A stretch of 53,153 bases of DNA from Bacteroidaceae bacterium (GTDB taxonomy: Bacteria; Bacteroidota; Bacteroidia; Bacteroidales; Bacteroidaceae), in NCBI GenBank assembly GCA_017471185.1, contig JAFUVZ010000017.1:1-53153 (forward strand), written 5' to 3'. Made by a program: the position numbers and the translations under genes. The notes under the pieces are model-generated. The model was not told the DNA's origin. It saw only the letters and a program-made list of their open reading frames with translations, and ran no database searches. Positions within the stretch are counted from its first letter, which is position 1; every line of letters starts with the position of its first letter. This document shows, piece by piece, positions 18,060-26,809 of the stretch.

Positions 18060-18105
18060 GTCCTCCGTAGCCCCCTGATAAGGTGAGTGCTGCGGAGGAC
18101 TTTTT
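18060..18105 (+). terminator. Strong intrinsic terminator after the GH3 gene
   Basis: 12-bp stem GTCCTCCGTAGC / GCTGCGGAGGAC with one G-U pair, followed by TTTTT. Confidence 0.88.
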
Positions 18106-18138
18106 AATTAGTAGTATCGCTTTCCGCAACTAATCGAC

Positions 18139-18204
18139 TTGATACTATCAAAGCATAGGTTTGATACTTGCAAACTATATGTTTGGCACTTGCTAACCTA
18201 TGAG
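18139..18204. repeat. 22-bp periodic array, left block (3 units)
   Basis: Three consecutive 22-bp units starting at 18139, 18161 and 18183. They begin TTGATACTATCAA, TTGATACTTGCAAA and TTGGCACTTGCTAA. The first is a perfect palindrome (TTGATA-C-TATCAA). The units resemble each other at their starts. The array lies between the GH3 terminator and the Rpn remnant. Confidence 0.7.
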
Positions 18205-18269
18205 TAATTGAAGTTTCGGATGTTAATAAAAACACTTATGGTATGTTTTCTGTGAGAGAGCTACGAGAA

Positions 18270-18580
18270 TTACAATATTTCTATTTCCTCTTTGGTCAAA
18301 CCTGTATAAAATATAATGCTTTCCACTGACATCCCATCCTGCTTCATCTTAGCAGCAATCTGCAACTTCTCATCTTGCTTGCCTTGCTGCATGCCTTCCG
18401 TATGCCCTTCCTCTCTGGCGTAATATCGATCGCCATCCAACACGGCATCATAGTCCCACATGCGCTTCAACGAACGGCCGTAGGCAATCTGCTCGTCCTC
18501 CGTCATCTTGTCGTAAGTGGCGAGGTCTATCAAATCCACAAAAGCGGGAAAATGTCAGATTCTACTCTTCTATTAAGCAT
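18270..18580 (-). pseudogene. Remnant of an Rpn/PD-(D/E)XK nuclease-transposase family gene
   Basis: The minus strand encodes the C-terminal region typical of the Bacteroidota Rpn/PDDEXK transposase-nuclease family: DLIDLATYDKMTEDEQIAYG, a Glu/Gly/Gln-rich stretch (AREEGHTEGMQQGKQDEK) and an ending on GLTKEEIEIL. Upstream, an ATG at 18580 opens MLNRRVESDIFP. The frame then shifts by one base near 18546, so the natural join IFP-AFVDLIDL is broken and a stop follows in either frame. The PD-(D/E)XK nuclease domain is absent. Intact relatives are about 280-300 residues. It is flanked on both sides by 22-bp periodic repeats. Confidence 0.72.
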
Positions 18581-18583
18581 AGC

Positions 18584-18758
18584 GATGCCTTCAGCAAGTT
18601 GCTGCGATGCTTTCAGCAAGTTGCTGCAATGCTTTTAGCAAGTTGTTGCAATGCTTGACGCTGATGGTGCAAAGCTTTAGTAATACCGTTACAAAAGCTT
18701 TGTAATGCCATTACATTAGTTGTGTAATGTCATTACATAGGCGTGGTAATGATGGGTA
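18584..18758. repeat. 22-bp periodic array, middle block (8 units)
   Basis: Eight units at a 22-bp period (the fourth is 21 bp) start at 18584, 18606, 18628, 18650, 18671, 18693, 18715 and 18737. Units 1-3 carry the palindrome AGCAAGTTGCT (unit 3 with one change). Units 5-7 carry GTAA...TTAC palindromes, including the perfect GTAATGCCATTAC and GTAATGTCATTAC. The palindromes keep the same position within the unit although their sequence changes along the array. A 22-bp period cannot keep a reading frame. Confidence 0.82.
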
Positions 18759-18814
18759 ATATAGGTTCCCCAGCTGATTGCACGAAAATAGTCAATTAGG
18801 GGAGATATTGATGC

Positions 18815-19012
18815 TTTTGGGGCCAAAACATAGGTGTTTTGGGGTCAAGAATCACCAAATACCTGTACCGAGGTACAATATTTGCGAGCTAAAAACAGGC
18901 ATTTTGCAGCCAAAAATCACATCTTTTGCAGGAAAGTGTCATATCTATCATAGAAGTATCATAGAGATAATTCATGAATCCCATCGTTTTATGATACTAT
19001 AACACTTATGAT
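18815..19012. repeat. 22-bp periodic array, right block (about 9 units)
   Basis: Units start every 22 bp from 18815. Most of the first six begin TTTTGG or TTTGC and continue to an A-rich arm (TTTTGGGGCCAAAA, TTTGCAGCCAAAAA). Unit 3 has ACCT...AGGT arms and unit 8 contains the perfect palindrome ATTCATGAAT. The block is 56 bp from the middle block and out of phase with it by 12 bp. A 74-codon ORF across it is not considered a gene. Confidence 0.68.
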
Positions 19013-19122
19013 AGATGTTTTCAACATTATTTGTTTTTGTTGAATGACACGCTAAGACCACCTCCCACCTTCATGGCTATCTATCATTACACAGGCTAAG
19101 CATTATACACAATAGAGCTTTT

Positions 19123-19201
19123 GCCTTTACAGGGTGGATCTCTGATATCCTTCATACCCAGGGCGTTGTCCTGGGCTATCGGCTTTCTGCCCCTTCAGGG
19201 C
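19123..19201. repeat. Composite three-palindrome repeat, copy 2 (inverted relative to copy 1)
   Basis: GCCTTTACAGGGT (19123-19135, degenerate), CCCAGGGCGTTGTCCTGGG (19157-19175, one change from perfect) and GCCCCTTCAGGGC (19189-19201, one change). The gaps of 21 and 13 bp match the 22 and 12 bp of copy 1 read in reverse, so the whole unit was copied rather than each hairpin separately. Confidence 0.78.
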
Positions 19202-19285
19202 ATTATATAATAGCATATCCTTTAACTCCCGAAACTTAAATGAGTAATTTACAGCGACCTGCGTAGTAGTGACATAGTATATTGA

Positions 19286-19311
19286 AATGCCCCCGCAGAT
19301 GCGAGGGCATT
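19286..19311 (-). terminator. Hairpin terminator of putA
   Basis: AATGCCC-C-CGC / GCG-A-GGGCATT stem with an AGAT loop, 11 bp beyond the putA stop codon. The tail on the minus strand is only weakly T-rich. Confidence 0.65.
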
Positions 19312-19321
19312 CTCTTTCTCT

Positions 19322-22300
19322 TTATTCCACCTCAGGCACCTCTATCTGAGAACCGTATCGGTGATATTCGTTGGCAATGGACTGTTCTTGAATGTACAGA
19401 GCCAATTCGATGCGTCCATCCTTTACTGGAACTGACTGAGCAACGTACTTATTGTAGTTGGCTGCAGCCTCAAACAGCACATCAGGCACGTTAGCGGAAA
19501 TGGTACGTATGCGTCCATAGTTCTTGATGGTTTCTAAGAACGCAGCCATGTTCTCCTTTTTCACATCACCTTGCAACTGATTCTCCAAAGGATGACCGGC
19601 AGTCACTGATACCGTAAGCTTCGTGCCAACCGTCTGTGCAGCCAACTGAACCATCTGCACTTGCTCCAGCGTTTCACCACCAAACAGACGCAATACCATA
19701 CCGCCATCAACAGGCAGGTAACGGAACACATTCTGCTCACCTCTTATCTTAGGCTGAATGTTGCGGGCATGCTTGAACTCCTTCTCATACCATTCAGCGT
19801 ATGATTGCTTGTAGTCGGTGGTTGAGCCTTCCTTATCGGTGATATACATGAACTGAGCGCAATAATTAGGACCGCCAGCCTTTAAGCCTGGGCCAAAGGC
19901 AGAGAGTTTCATGCCGCCAAACGGCTGACGATTGACGACAGCACCCGTGATACCTCTATTGATATACAGGTTGCCAGCCTTGACATGATTCTTCCAATAC
20001 TTCTGCTCCTGCTCGTCGAGCGACTGCAATCCTGAAGTCAGGCCATAATCCAGACTATTCACAAAATCAACAGCTTCTTCCAAGGTATCAAACGGAGTAA
20101 CCGCCAGCAAAGGAGCAAACAATTCAGTGCGGAATGTAAAGGAATCAGGTTTCACGCCAATCTTCACCGTAGGCTTGAGGATGTATTTCTTCTCATCCAC
20201 AAATTCAGGCGCGATGAGCCATTTCTCACCATCATCCAACTTGCAAGCCCGCTCCAGTTTCTCATTATGGTTGGTAATCATCGGTCCCACTATGTTGCCG
20301 GCGTTCCAAACGCCACCCACCTTGAGGGAAGATGCGCAGTCCTTGAGCTTCTCCATAAACTCAGGATCCTTATATACAGAACGTTCTACCAGCAAGATAG
20401 AGCAAGCCGAGCATTTCTGGCCCGCATTGCCGAATGCCGAACGACAAGCGTTCATGATGGCATGATCGCGGTCGCCCTTAGCCGAGAGAATCATCACATT
20501 CTTTCCACCTGTCTCTGCAGAAAGAGGCTTACGAGGCTGGTCGTGAGCAATAGCCTGTGCAGTTTCCGTACCACCCGTCAGGATGATATGTTTGATGACT
20601 GGAGATGAGGTAAGCAACGGTGTTGCCTCACGGTCAGCGATAATCACCTGCAAAGCCTCTTTAGGCACGCCAGCCTCCCAGAACGCCTTCGCAAAGAGCC
20701 AAGCCACAGGAGCCGCTACGGTAGCAGGTTTCAGAATACAGGTATTGCCCGATGCTAGAGCAGCCACAACGCCGCCGCAAGGGATAGCGCAAGGAAAGTT
20801 CCAAGGTGACAGAACCAGTATCGTACCCTTGGCCTTCATCTCAATATCATCCAATGCAGCATATTTCTTCATGGTCGTGGTGTAGAAACGGCAGTAGTCG
20901 ATACCTTCAGACACTTCTACATCGGCCTCCTCAACCGTCTTACCCGTGATGGCACACATAGAGCCAATCAAGTCGCCACGCATCTGCCCCATGATGTTGG
21001 CAGCCTTATACATGATGCGGTGACGCTCCTCAATGGTAGTGTTTCTCCAACCGCTTTCATCCTTCTCAGCGATATCCAAGATGCTCTCTACCTGTGCCTT
21101 GCAGGCACGTGACATCTCGCAAACAAGTACATCGCCTTCCTGACTACGGTCATAATAGCTTACCTTATCCTCGTTATACACCAACGAGCCACCTATCTGA
21201 GTAGGCAGCAAGTCGCCAGGTTTCCAGTCACCCCATCCTGCTTGCTCAAACGACATCTTTCCGGTTGATTTCCACTTAGCGAATATTTTCTCTACCCACT
21301 CTTGGTTGCAGAAGCGGTCAAAATCGGTATCAGGTTCATTGATCATCTCATCCTGCGGTTCCTGACCTACATAAGGCTGGTTACGATCCTGCGTACGGGT
21401 AGGGATATGGGTAATGGTATCCTTCATGTTATAAGCGTCAATAAACTGCTGTTGCAGTTCCTTCCACTCCTTGGTATCAGGTTTCAACGAGAACGAATGG
21501 GTCAGGAAGTTGTCTGGAGCCGTGTTCTCATCCATACGACGCACCAGGTATGAGATGGCATTGAGGAAATGCTCTTTCTTAACCACCGGTGTGTAGAGAA
21601 TCACGTGATTGCCCAGCTTACGCTGTGCCCTCCACACATGATTAGCCATACCTTCCAGCATCTCGAAGCAGAAGCAGTCTTTCGGCGTGTGATACATCTC
21701 TGTCAGCAGGTATGCGTAAGAGATGGTAAACAGGTTGTGAGAAGCCATACCGATGTGCAGTACCTGGGCATTTTCTGGTTTCAGGCCACGTTCAATCAAA
21801 TGCAGATAGTTGGCATCCACTTCAGTCTTGCTGGGTCGAACAGGATTAGGCCATCCACGCAAATCACTCACGATGTTCTCCATATCCAGGTTGCATCCCT
21901 TCACGATACGCATCTTGATAGGAGATCCGCCTGCTGCCACACGAGCCTTGGCAAACTCCAGCAGTTCGCTCTGAAAGTCCCAGGCATCAGGCAAGTATGA
22001 CTGTACCACGATACCCGCCTCATAGTTCTTAAACTGAGGAAGAGAGAGTACGTCTTTGAAAAGTTTCATGGTAAGGTGCGCATCCTTATACTCCTCCATA
22101 TCCAGGTTGATGAACTTAGGTTTCGTCACCCCATCGGCATCCGTGTAAGGATTATCTATAGCCGTCTGGTACAGCTCAGACATTCTCTTTACCAGTTCCG
22201 GAAAACATTCCTTATAATTCAAGGCATGTGTCTGGGCATAGATACCGGAGATCTTCACTGAGATATAGTTGATGTCAGGCTCCTTTAAGGCCTCTAAATA

Positions 22301-22807
22301 TGAGTAGTAACGTTTATCTGCCTCTTCGTCACCCAGCACGACTTCACCCAGCAGATTCACGTTTTGCCCGATGTTCTGTTCAAAGCGCGTCGCCAGATGC
22401 TGCGTCAGATGTGGACGGGCAGCGTCAATAATCACACGGCTTGTGTCACGACGCAATCGCCACTTGATGATAGGCACAGCCACCCAGTTGAACAATGGGA
22501 GGTAGGCAAACTTCTGGTACATCCAGAATAAAAGACGGTCGCCAGAGCCCAGGAATTTAGGGATTCCATACTGATCTATCAGCTCTTTCACTCGCAAAGC
22601 AAGTTTCTGCGTGTCTCGCACCTGACTCGTTTCGTCAAGCATACGCACGATGAATTTCTTGTCACTGGGTGTAGTCACCATAGTGCCATACATGTGCTGC
22701 TCATTCTTTTCGGTTTTCGTGAGCCCCGAATAACTCTCGTCATACAGTTTCCTCATCCATGAGAAAACCTCATCGACAGTAGGCATTTTCTGTTCAGACA
22801 TATTCAA
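19322..22807 (-). CDS. putA: Bifunctional proline dehydrogenase / glutamate-semialdehyde dehydrogenase (PutA)
   Basis: 1161 residues. The FAD-dependent proline dehydrogenase barrel spans about 130-460, with KISGIYAQTHALNYKE, INLDMEEYKD, VVQSYLPDAW, the catalytic RIVKGCNLDMEN and the substrate Arg pair in YLVRRMDENTA (R423, R424). The aldehyde dehydrogenase half (about 540-1050) has VLSPWNFPCAIP, E765 in SAETGGKN and nucleophile C799 in NAGQKCSACS. A C-terminal region (about 1060-1161) lacks a clear motif. There is no N-terminal ribbon-helix-helix, so it is not an autoregulator like E. coli PutA. It oxidises proline to glutamate in two steps with substrate channelling. Upstream is a perfect consensus promoter. 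ATGs at codons 1 and 3 are both possible. Confidence 0.94.
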   Translation of the reverse strand: MNMSEQKMPTVDEVFSWMRKLYDESYSGLTKTEKNEQHMYGTMVTTPSDKKFIVRMLDETSQVRDTQKLALRVKELIDQYGIPKFLGSGDRLLFWMYQKFAYLPLFNWVAVPIIKWRLRRDTSRVIIDAARPHLTQHLATRFEQNIGQNVNLLGEVVLGDEEADKRYYSYLEALKEPDINYISVKISGIYAQTHALNYKECFPELVKRMSELYQTAIDNPYTDADGVTKPKFINLDMEEYKDAHLTMKLFKDVLSLPQFKNYEAGIVVQSYLPDAWDFQSELLEFAKARVAAGGSPIKMRIVKGCNLDMENIVSDLRGWPNPVRPSKTEVDANYLHLIERGLKPENAQVLHIGMASHNLFTISYAYLLTEMYHTPKDCFCFEMLEGMANHVWRAQRKLGNHVILYTPVVKKEHFLNAISYLVRRMDENTAPDNFLTHSFSLKPDTKEWKELQQQFIDAYNMKDTITHIPTRTQDRNQPYVGQEPQDEMINEPDTDFDRFCNQEWVEKIFAKWKSTGKMSFEQAGWGDWKPGDLLPTQIGGSLVYNEDKVSYYDRSQEGDVLVCEMSRACKAQVESILDIAEKDESGWRNTTIEERHRIMYKAANIMGQMRGDLIGSMCAITGKTVEEADVEVSEGIDYCRFYTTTMKKYAALDDIEMKAKGTILVLSPWNFPCAIPCGGVVAALASGNTCILKPATVAAPVAWLFAKAFWEAGVPKEALQVIIADREATPLLTSSPVIKHIILTGGTETAQAIAHDQPRKPLSAETGGKNVMILSAKGDRDHAIMNACRSAFGNAGQKCSACSILLVERSVYKDPEFMEKLKDCASSLKVGGVWNAGNIVGPMITNHNEKLERACKLDDGEKWLIAPEFVDEKKYILKPTVKIGVKPDSFTFRTELFAPLLAVTPFDTLEEAVDFVNSLDYGLTSGLQSLDEQEQKYWKNHVKAGNLYINRGITGAVVNRQPFGGMKLSAFGPGLKAGGPNYCAQFMYITDKEGSTTDYKQSYAEWYEKEFKHARNIQPKIRGEQNVFRYLPVDGGMVLRLFGGETLEQVQMVQLAAQTVGTKLTVSVTAGHPLENQLQGDVKKENMAAFLETIKNYGRIRTISANVPDVLFEAAANYNKYVAQSVPVKDGRIELALYIQEQSIANEYHRYGSQIEVPEVE

Positions 22808-22831
22808 ATAGATTTAAGGTTATTGCTTGCT

Positions 22832-22862
22832 CAAAGATAAAGATAATTATCCTATTCGCAAA
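22832..22862 (-). promoter_or_regulatory. Consensus promoter of putA
   Basis: On the minus strand TTTG (22862-22859), exactly 19 bp, then TATCTTTG (22839-22832). The leader is about 20-25 nt. Confidence 0.8.
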
Positions 22863-22922
22863 CAGATTCCTTAATAATTTTGCAAGGAGTGAGGTTGCAT
22901 AGTGTCAGCAAGGTTCAGGCAA

Positions 22923-22998
22923 GCATTTGGCACGGTGTAGCCTCGCTCAAGCACGCATTTGGCACGCTCAAACAGCTTGCATGAGCGAGGCTACACCG
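22923..22998. repeat. Perfect 17-bp inverted repeat with internal 12-bp direct repeat
   Basis: CGGTGTAGCCTCGCTCA (22933-22949) is exactly reversed and complemented at 22982-22998, with a 32-bp loop. GCATTTGGCACG occurs twice (22923-22934 and 22955-22966). It lies between GH92 and putA, and could act as the GH92-operon terminator or be a small mobile palindromic element. Confidence 0.85.
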
Positions 22999-23049
22999 AA
23001 CCAGATGCGTGCGAAGAGTATGGGTAGAGCGAATGAAGAGAGAGAGAAA

Positions 23050-25383
23050 TCACTCCGTCATAGAATAAGGTTTGTCTGAAGGAGAAAGCCCACGCCGCTT
23101 GTTAGGCTTAGGCCCCATGACAAACTCAAGTGTACATCCGTCAGTCAGCTGCTTATGCGTCAGGTAAAGCTTGCTGTATGGCTTTCCATTCACTTTCAGG
23201 CTCTGTACATAACGATTTCTGTCACTTACCTGCGGAGCTTTGATTTCTATCACCTTGCCATTCTCCAGCGTTACTTTCATATAAGGAAGATAAGGCGCAC
23301 CTATCACATACTGGTCTGAGCCTGGGGCAAAAGGATAGAAGCCCATCGCTGTGAAGATGTACCATGCTGACATTTGCCCGCAGTCATCATTCCCCCCTAA
23401 CCCTCTGATGTGATTGCGATACATCTTATTCATAATGGTACGCAGCCATTCTTGGGTTTTCCAAGGTGCGGATGTCCAGGCATAAAGATAGGGCACATGA
23501 TGACTCGGTTCGTTACCATGCACATAACCACCCACCAGACACTCTGCCGTGATATCCTCGTTGTCAACATAATACTGTTCAGGAAGATCCATCACGAACA
23601 GTTGGTCGAGCTTCTTGACAAAAGCCTGTTCTCCTCCCAAACATTGCATCAGTCCATTCACATCCTGGGGTGCATGGAAAGAGAAATTCCAAGAATTACC
23701 CTCAATAAAGCCTTCGTTATAAGTCTGATAAGGATCCAAATCTTTCTTGAAACTTCCATCCAGATAACGTGGAGAAGCAAAACCGACAGATGAATCATAG
23801 GTGTTGCGATAATACAAAGCCCGTTTTGCAAACTGACTGGCTATATCATCATGTCCTATAGCTTTGGCAGCTGCATATATAGCCCAATCGTCAAATGAAT
23901 ACTCAAGCGTATTGGATGCAGCCGTAGCGTCATGATCGTATGGGGCATAACCTAAGCGGATATAATCTGAGACACTGGGGAAATAACGGTTATTAGCTGT
24001 AGCTACCATAGCCTGCAACGCTTCTTCCCTGTTGACATCAGCTCCCTTCACCAAGGCATCAGCCACTACAGTCACTGCGTGATAGCCCGTCATACACCAG
24101 CCTTCGTTACCCATCAGGCTCCACACTGGCAGCATACCAAGGGTTTGCTGGTGCTGGTGCTTGATCATCGACTTTACCATATCCGTGTTTCGAGAAGGTT
24201 TGAGCAGGCCAAGCAAGGGATGCTCCGCACGATAAGTGTCCCAAACAGAAAATACGGTATAATTGTCAAAGCCATCAGCCACATGGATGTTCCCATCCAC
24301 GCCACGATACTGTCGATCCACATCCATATAAACGCTGGGATTAATCATCGTGTGATATAGCGAGGTATAAAGCATCGCTTTCTGGTCTTCAGTCCCCTGG
24401 CAATCAATGACAGCAAGTTCTTTTTCCCATGCGTCTCGTGTCTGTTGGCAAATAGCCTCAAAGCTCCTGCCTCCAGCCTCAGCCGCCAGGTTCTTCTTAG
24501 CTCCTTCTGTAGAAACAGCGGACAAAGCCACCTTTATCACCAAATCAGAAGATGTCTCCTTGTCGAAGTTGAAATAAGCCACCACACTGCGTCCCGCTAT
24601 ATCTGGGAAATTATGGTAGCGGTCAAACTTGCGCCAGAAGCCATTATAATTCTCTGGTTTTCTGTCAACGTATCCATAATCTTGAATCGGTTTGGAGAAA
24701 GAAATGGCGAAGTATGTATAATTGGAACGTGCCCAGCCATCTGTGATGCGATATCCTGTAAGCAGCGTGTCATTCTCCACCCGCAAGGTGGACCAAAGCA
24801 CTTTGCCATCATAATTATACAAGCCATGCAAAAGGTCAAGTATGATCCGTTGTGCGTCAGCTCTCTGGGGGAAAGTATATTTATGAACGCCCACTCGTTT
24901 GGTTGCAGTCAACTGGGCATGCACGCCATCTTCTAAAGTCACTTCATAGTAACCAACCTCAGCTTTTTCAGTATCATGAGAAAAACGTTGCCTATATCCA
25001 TTATCCGGAGCATCGCTTGTACCAGGGTTAAGCAACAGCCTACCTGTCTGAGGCATAATCATCACGTCACCCAAGTCAGAATGTCCTGTACCGCTCAGGT
25101 GAGTATGGCTGAAACCGACAATGGTATTGTCAGTATGTTGATAGCCTGCGCAATATTCATATACCTTGCCTTGATATACGCCATTAATATTATGAGGAAT
25201 AGTGTCAGTATCGGGAGAAAGCTGAACTATGCCGAAAGGTGCGCATGCTCCAGGAAAAGTGTGTCCCATGCCTTCCGTACCAATCATGGGATTCACATAA
25301 TGCACTTTCTGGTCTGTCTGAGCATGAAGACCCAGGCAAACCAGAAAGGCTAAAAATGGAATAAATGTCAAGCGCTTAACCAT
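23050..25383 (-). CDS. GH92 exo-alpha-mannosidase
   Basis: 777 residues with a signal peptide (about 1-21, ending LHAQ). The GH92 opening HYVNPMIGTEGMGHTFPGAC and PFGIVQLSPDTD precedes the N-terminal beta domain. The (alpha/alpha)6 barrel carries NEGWCMTGYHAVTVVADA, the acid in HGNEPSHH (E625) and GGNDDCGQMSAWYIF (D666/D667, candidate base/metal region), followed by GFYPFAPGSDQYVIG. GH92 enzymes are calcium-dependent inverting mannosidases that trim alpha-1,2/1,3 mannose from N-glycans and mannans. The last 24 residues are basic and probably disordered. The start codon overlaps the upstream NhaD gene by 8 bp. Confidence 0.93.
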   Translation of the reverse strand: MVKRLTFIPFLAFLVCLGLHAQTDQKVHYVNPMIGTEGMGHTFPGACAPFGIVQLSPDTDTIPHNINGVYQGKVYEYCAGYQHTDNTIVGFSHTHLSGTGHSDLGDVMIMPQTGRLLLNPGTSDAPDNGYRQRFSHDTEKAEVGYYEVTLEDGVHAQLTATKRVGVHKYTFPQRADAQRIILDLLHGLYNYDGKVLWSTLRVENDTLLTGYRITDGWARSNYTYFAISFSKPIQDYGYVDRKPENYNGFWRKFDRYHNFPDIAGRSVVAYFNFDKETSSDLVIKVALSAVSTEGAKKNLAAEAGGRSFEAICQQTRDAWEKELAVIDCQGTEDQKAMLYTSLYHTMINPSVYMDVDRQYRGVDGNIHVADGFDNYTVFSVWDTYRAEHPLLGLLKPSRNTDMVKSMIKHQHQQTLGMLPVWSLMGNEGWCMTGYHAVTVVADALVKGADVNREEALQAMVATANNRYFPSVSDYIRLGYAPYDHDATAASNTLEYSFDDWAIYAAAKAIGHDDIASQFAKRALYYRNTYDSSVGFASPRYLDGSFKKDLDPYQTYNEGFIEGNSWNFSFHAPQDVNGLMQCLGGEQAFVKKLDQLFVMDLPEQYYVDNEDITAECLVGGYVHGNEPSHHVPYLYAWTSAPWKTQEWLRTIMNKMYRNHIRGLGGNDDCGQMSAWYIFTAMGFYPFAPGSDQYVIGAPYLPYMKVTLENGKVIEIKAPQVSDRNRYVQSLKVNGKPYSKLYLTHKQLTDGCTLEFVMGPKPNKRRGLSPSDKPYSMTE

Positions 25384-26731
25384 GGATGATCAAATACTGT
25401 CCAACGTAGGTCAGAGCACCAGCCAAATAACCGATAAGTGCAATCCAAGTGATGTGCTTGAAATACCAGATAAAGTCAATTTTCTCGATACCCATCGCAG
25501 CAACACCAGCGGCAGAACCGATGATGAGAATGCTACCACCAGTACCGGCACAGTAAGCAAGCATCTCCCAGAAGTAATGGTCCATTGCAAAGTCATACAT
25601 ACCCATAGTAGCCGCTACCAGAGGCACATTGTCAACGATACTTGACAACACACCGATGATGGTGTCTATAGTAAAGTACTTGTAAGGTTCGGCAATGGCA
25701 ATCTGATCCAAGCTATTTGCCAGCATAGTAAGATGACCGCAAACCTGCAGTACACCTACAGCCATCAAGATGCCCAGGAAGAAGATGATGCTTGAAAGAT
25801 CCACTCGACGCAGGATGTGAGACAATTTCAAAGAATGGTAGTTACGTTCAGCAGGATCTTTCGGACGCATAAGCTCTGTAACCATCCACACGATACCCAA
25901 AGCACCCAAAATACCTATGTAAGGAGGCAAGTGGGTAATACTCTTGAAAACAGGAACGCAAATAAGTACGCCTACGCCCAGGCAGAGCACAATCTTACGC
26001 TGATGATCAGGCACGCGAGATGCTGGACTGTCATCTACAATTCCCTCGCCACTATGAGGAGTGATATGTCCGCCACGAAGGGTATAAGACAGGATAGCGA
26101 AAGGTACCAAGATGCTGACGATGCTTGGCAAAACGGTCATCTGCATAATGTTGAGCGCACTAACCTTGCCTGCCACCCACAACATGATAGTAGTCACATC
26201 ACCGATAGGAGTCCATGCACCACCTGCATTAGCAGCTATGACAATCATACTGGCGAAAAACCAACGGTCATTCTTTTCAGGAATCAGTTTATTCAGCAAG
26301 GTTATCATCATGATAGTGGTAGTCAAATTGTCCAAGATGGCTGACAAGAAGAAAGCCAAACCGCCCAGAATCCAAAGCAATTCCACCTTTGAAGTAGCAT
26401 TAATGCGGTCTGTAATGATACGGAAACCACCCCAACGGTCAATCACTTCTACAATGGTCATCGCGCCCAACAGGAAGAAAACAGTCTCGCCTGTCTCGCC
26501 TAAATGATGGGTTATGTTATCACTTAAGAAATCATGGAAGTCACCTGTTCCCAAAGCATCAGCGACAGCAGGAGACATTGCCCCTACTCCTGAAAGAGCA
26601 AAAATAGACCACAGGAGGAAACACATCATCAAAGCGGAAGCAGCCTTGTTGATTTTAAGCGGATACTCCAAGGCAATACATGCGTATCCGAAGATGAAAA
26701 TGCAAATAATCAAATAAAACGCAAACGACAT
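25376..26731 (-). CDS. nhaD: NhaD-type sodium/proton antiporter
   Basis: 451 residues with about 11-12 hydrophobic segments. It matches the NhaD/IT-superfamily pattern: FALSGVGAMSPAVADALG near the N-terminus, ETGETVFFLLGAMTIVEVIDRWGGF, ILDNLTTTIMMITLLNKLIPE, AANAGGAWTPIGDVTTIMLW and a second SSIVDNVPLVAATMGMY motif. The two internally related unwound TM segments with charged residues (ILDNLTT, IVDNVPL) are the presumed ion sites. It exports sodium in exchange for protons at the inner membrane. It is first in an operon with the GH92 gene. Confidence 0.9.
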   Translation of the reverse strand: MSFAFYLIICIFIFGYACIALEYPLKINKAASALMMCFLLWSIFALSGVGAMSPAVADALGTGDFHDFLSDNITHHLGETGETVFFLLGAMTIVEVIDRWGGFRIITDRINATSKVELLWILGGLAFFLSAILDNLTTTIMMITLLNKLIPEKNDRWFFASMIVIAANAGGAWTPIGDVTTIMLWVAGKVSALNIMQMTVLPSIVSILVPFAILSYTLRGGHITPHSGEGIVDDSPASRVPDHQRKIVLCLGVGVLICVPVFKSITHLPPYIGILGALGIVWMVTELMRPKDPAERNYHSLKLSHILRRVDLSSIIFFLGILMAVGVLQVCGHLTMLANSLDQIAIAEPYKYFTIDTIIGVLSSIVDNVPLVAATMGMYDFAMDHYFWEMLAYCAGTGGSILIIGSAAGVAAMGIEKIDFIWYFKHITWIALIGYLAGALTYVGQYLIIHG

Positions 26732-26759
26732 CTTTTAAAAAAATTTAGAGTTATGGCTG

Positions 26760-26790
26760 CAAAGATAATGCAAATGGCAGTTATTTGCAA
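26760..26790 (-). promoter_or_regulatory. Promoter of the nhaD-GH92 operon
   Basis: On the minus strand TTG (26790-26788), 20 bp, then TATCTTTG (26767-26760). It lies about 30 bp before the nhaD ATG. Confidence 0.65.
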
Positions 26791-26809
26791 GCTAAATCGT
26801 CAAAATCGG

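Larger units (their letters stand above)
19013..19321. other. Gene-free stretch between the 22-bp array and putA
   Basis: Contains the second copy of the three-palindrome element and the putA terminator hairpin. I see no ORF, RNA gene or promoter here. Confidence 0.5.

Noticed and set aside
18778-19002. A 74-codon plus-strand ORF
   Set aside because: It runs through the 22-bp periodic array, has no promoter or similarity, and its repetitive look is explained by the array.
18139-19012. 22-bp units as a CRISPR or TIGR-like guide array
   Set aside because: There is no constant repeat alternating with unique spacers, units vary gradually, and no cas- or Tas-like genes are nearby.
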